Shown piece after piece: positions 63,091-64,000 of a DNA stretch of 64,000 nucleotides. Under the pieces are notes generated by a model. It did no database searches, was not told the origin of the DNA, and saw only the letters and a program-made list of their open reading frames with translations. Position 1 is the stretch's first letter; every line of letters starts with the position of its first letter. The position numbers and the translations under genes were made by a program. Origin of the DNA: Streptomyces sp. MH60 (GTDB lineage Bacteria; Actinomycetota; Actinomycetes; Streptomycetales; Streptomycetaceae); contig NZ_MULI01000039.1 of assembly GCF_002939385.1 (NCBI RefSeq), forward strand, positions 1 through 64,000, given 5' to 3'.

Positions 63091-64000
63091 GTGACCACAC
63101 CGCAGCATCCCTCCTTCCCGCCGCGTCGGCCCGGCCGCGGACCGAACGCCGAAGAGGGCGACGGCAGGGCAGCCGACCACGTCCCCGTCGTCACTCACGG
63201 CGCGAGCGACGGCAGACCTGAGGCTGGTCACGGGCACGGAGCGGGCGACGCGCACGGCGCGGGAAGCGGGCACGGTGCGGGAAGTGGGCACGGTGCGGGA
63301 AGTGGGCACGGGCACGGGCACTCGCACAGTCACGGGCCGGCGGCCCCCGTGTCCCGGCATCTGCGGAAGGTCATCGCCGCGGTCCTGATCCCCTTCGCCG
63401 CGGCCGTGCTGGTCGGACTCGCGATGCTGTGGCCGGGCGGCGCACCGCCGCACGAGCGCACCGGAGTCGGCTTCGACCGTCAGACACAGCAGGCCACCGT
63501 CACCAAGGTGGTCGAGCTGAGCTGCCAGTCCGTCAACGCCTCGGGCGGCACTCCGACCGGCGACACGTCCACCGCCGAGGGTTCCTCCGCGGTGCAGCAG
63601 GCGAAGGGCGAGTGCAAGCGGGCGACCATCCGCGTGGACACCGGCGACGACAAGGGCCGTACGTTCGAGGAGATCGTGCAGCCGGACCAGTCACGGCAGT
63701 TGCACCAGGGCCAGGAGGTGGTGGTCGCCTACGAGCCCTCCGCCCCCAGGGACCTGCAGTACTCGGTGACCGACATCAACCGCCGGCTCCCCCTGGCCCT
63801 GCTCGCGGGCATCTTCGCCCTCGCCGTGGTGGTCGTCGGACGGCTGCGCGGCCTCATGGCGCTGGTCTCGCTGGCCATCAGCTTCATGCTGCTGAACTTC
63901 TTCATCCTGCCCGCCATCCTGCAGGGCTCGAACCCTCTGGTCGTGGCGGTGATCGGCTCCAGCGCCATCATGCTGATCGCGTTGTACCTGTGCCACGGGC
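63091..64000 (+). CDS. YibE/F-family membrane protein (partial, 3' end beyond window)
   Basis: The frame runs open from the GTG at 63091 to the window edge (303 codons). The N-terminal ~95 residues are disordered and contain a His/Gly repeat (GHGAGSGHGAGSGHGAG, then GHGHGHSHSHG) that could bind metal. TM1 is VIAAVLIPFAAAVLVGLAM (~95-115), and an extracytoplasmic beta domain follows with two Cys. The YibE/F core then begins: PLALLAGIFALAVVVVGRLR, ALVSLAISFMLLNFFILPAI, VVAVIGSSAIMLIALYL. Function in this family is unclear. The start is shown by conservation of the core only; GTG lacks a strong ribosome-binding site. Confidence 0.8.
   Translation, partial: MTTPQHPSFPPRRPGRGPNAEEGDGRAADHVPVVTHGASDGRPEAGHGHGAGDAHGAGSGHGAGSGHGAGSGHGHGHSHSHGPAAPVSRHLRKVIAAVLIPFAAAVLVGLAMLWPGGAPPHERTGVGFDRQTQQATVTKVVELSCQSVNASGGTPTGDTSTAEGSSAVQQAKGECKRATIRVDTGDDKGRTFEEIVQPDQSRQLHQGQEVVVAYEPSAPRDLQYSVTDINRRLPLALLAGIFALAVVVVGRLRGLMALVSLAISFMLLNFFILPAILQGSNPLVVAVIGSSAIMLIALYLCHG

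Overview
This window is a stretch of Streptomyces chromosome. The flanks are very G+C-rich (a 60-base row sampled at 18301 is 78% G+C), and the content is typical of the genus: MFS/TetR pairs, HATPase_c_2 anti-sigma-type kinases, a SpoIIE-type phosphatase, a CydDC fusion, F420/LLM enzymes and a TPP riboswitch ahead of thiC. From memory, the gene order resembles the central core region of S. coelicolor/S. lividans, including the S. lividans Sco-ECuC-CopCD-DtpA copper operon. Three perfect parS sites and several DnaA-box groups also fit a position not far from oriC; that is inference.

Layout. 1-5.7 kb: end of a hybrid signalling protein, a divergent TetR/MFS pair, an acyl-CoA ligase and a SigE-family ECF sigma factor. 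6-8.7 kb: a small secreted Asn/Gln-rich protein, a Prim-Pol protein and two unknowns. 8.76-12.59 kb: a mini genomic island in tRNA-Ser(UGA), bounded by a 55-bp duplication of the tRNA 3' half. It carries an N-terminally eroded tyrosine integrase and a two-gene, low-G+C operon (AAA ATPase plus DUF4435/Toprim-like protein) that resembles the PARIS (AriA/AriB) anti-phage system. 12.6-26 kb: TetR plus quinone oxidoreductase, HtrA-like protease, glycerophosphodiesterase, two HATPase proteins, SEC-C protein, a second Prim-Pol protein, SpoIIE phosphatase and aminopeptidase P.

26-31.7 kb is a copper-trafficking cluster on the + strand (YcnI-like, Sco, PCuAC, CopC-CopD fusion, Tat-exported DyP peroxidase). 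31.7-35.3 kb has pheA, a 0.5-kb intergenic region packed with DnaA boxes, serS and a coupled HAD phosphatase. 35.5-39 kb is a four-gene operon of two ABC exporters. 39-45 kb has an M24-like peptidase coupled to an alpha/beta-hydrolase-SDR fusion, kptA, an LLM oxidoreductase, a HAD phosphatase and an M23 peptidase.

46-54 kb forms a respiratory block: a DevS-like sensor kinase, then cydA-cydB-cydDC behind a Rex-type operator. Two parS sites lie between cydB and cydDC, and one contains the cydDC start codon. 54-64 kb: hisC, a LacI regulator, a PPP-like phosphatase, membrane and TerD-VWA proteins, thiC with its TPP riboswitch (which contains a parS-like site), and the start of a YibE/F-family membrane protein cut by the window edge.

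The most interesting items are the PARIS-like cassette in the decaying tRNA-Ser element, the parS site over the cydDC start, the DnaA-box cluster before serS, and a pair of hairpins of identical geometry at 19.1 kb.
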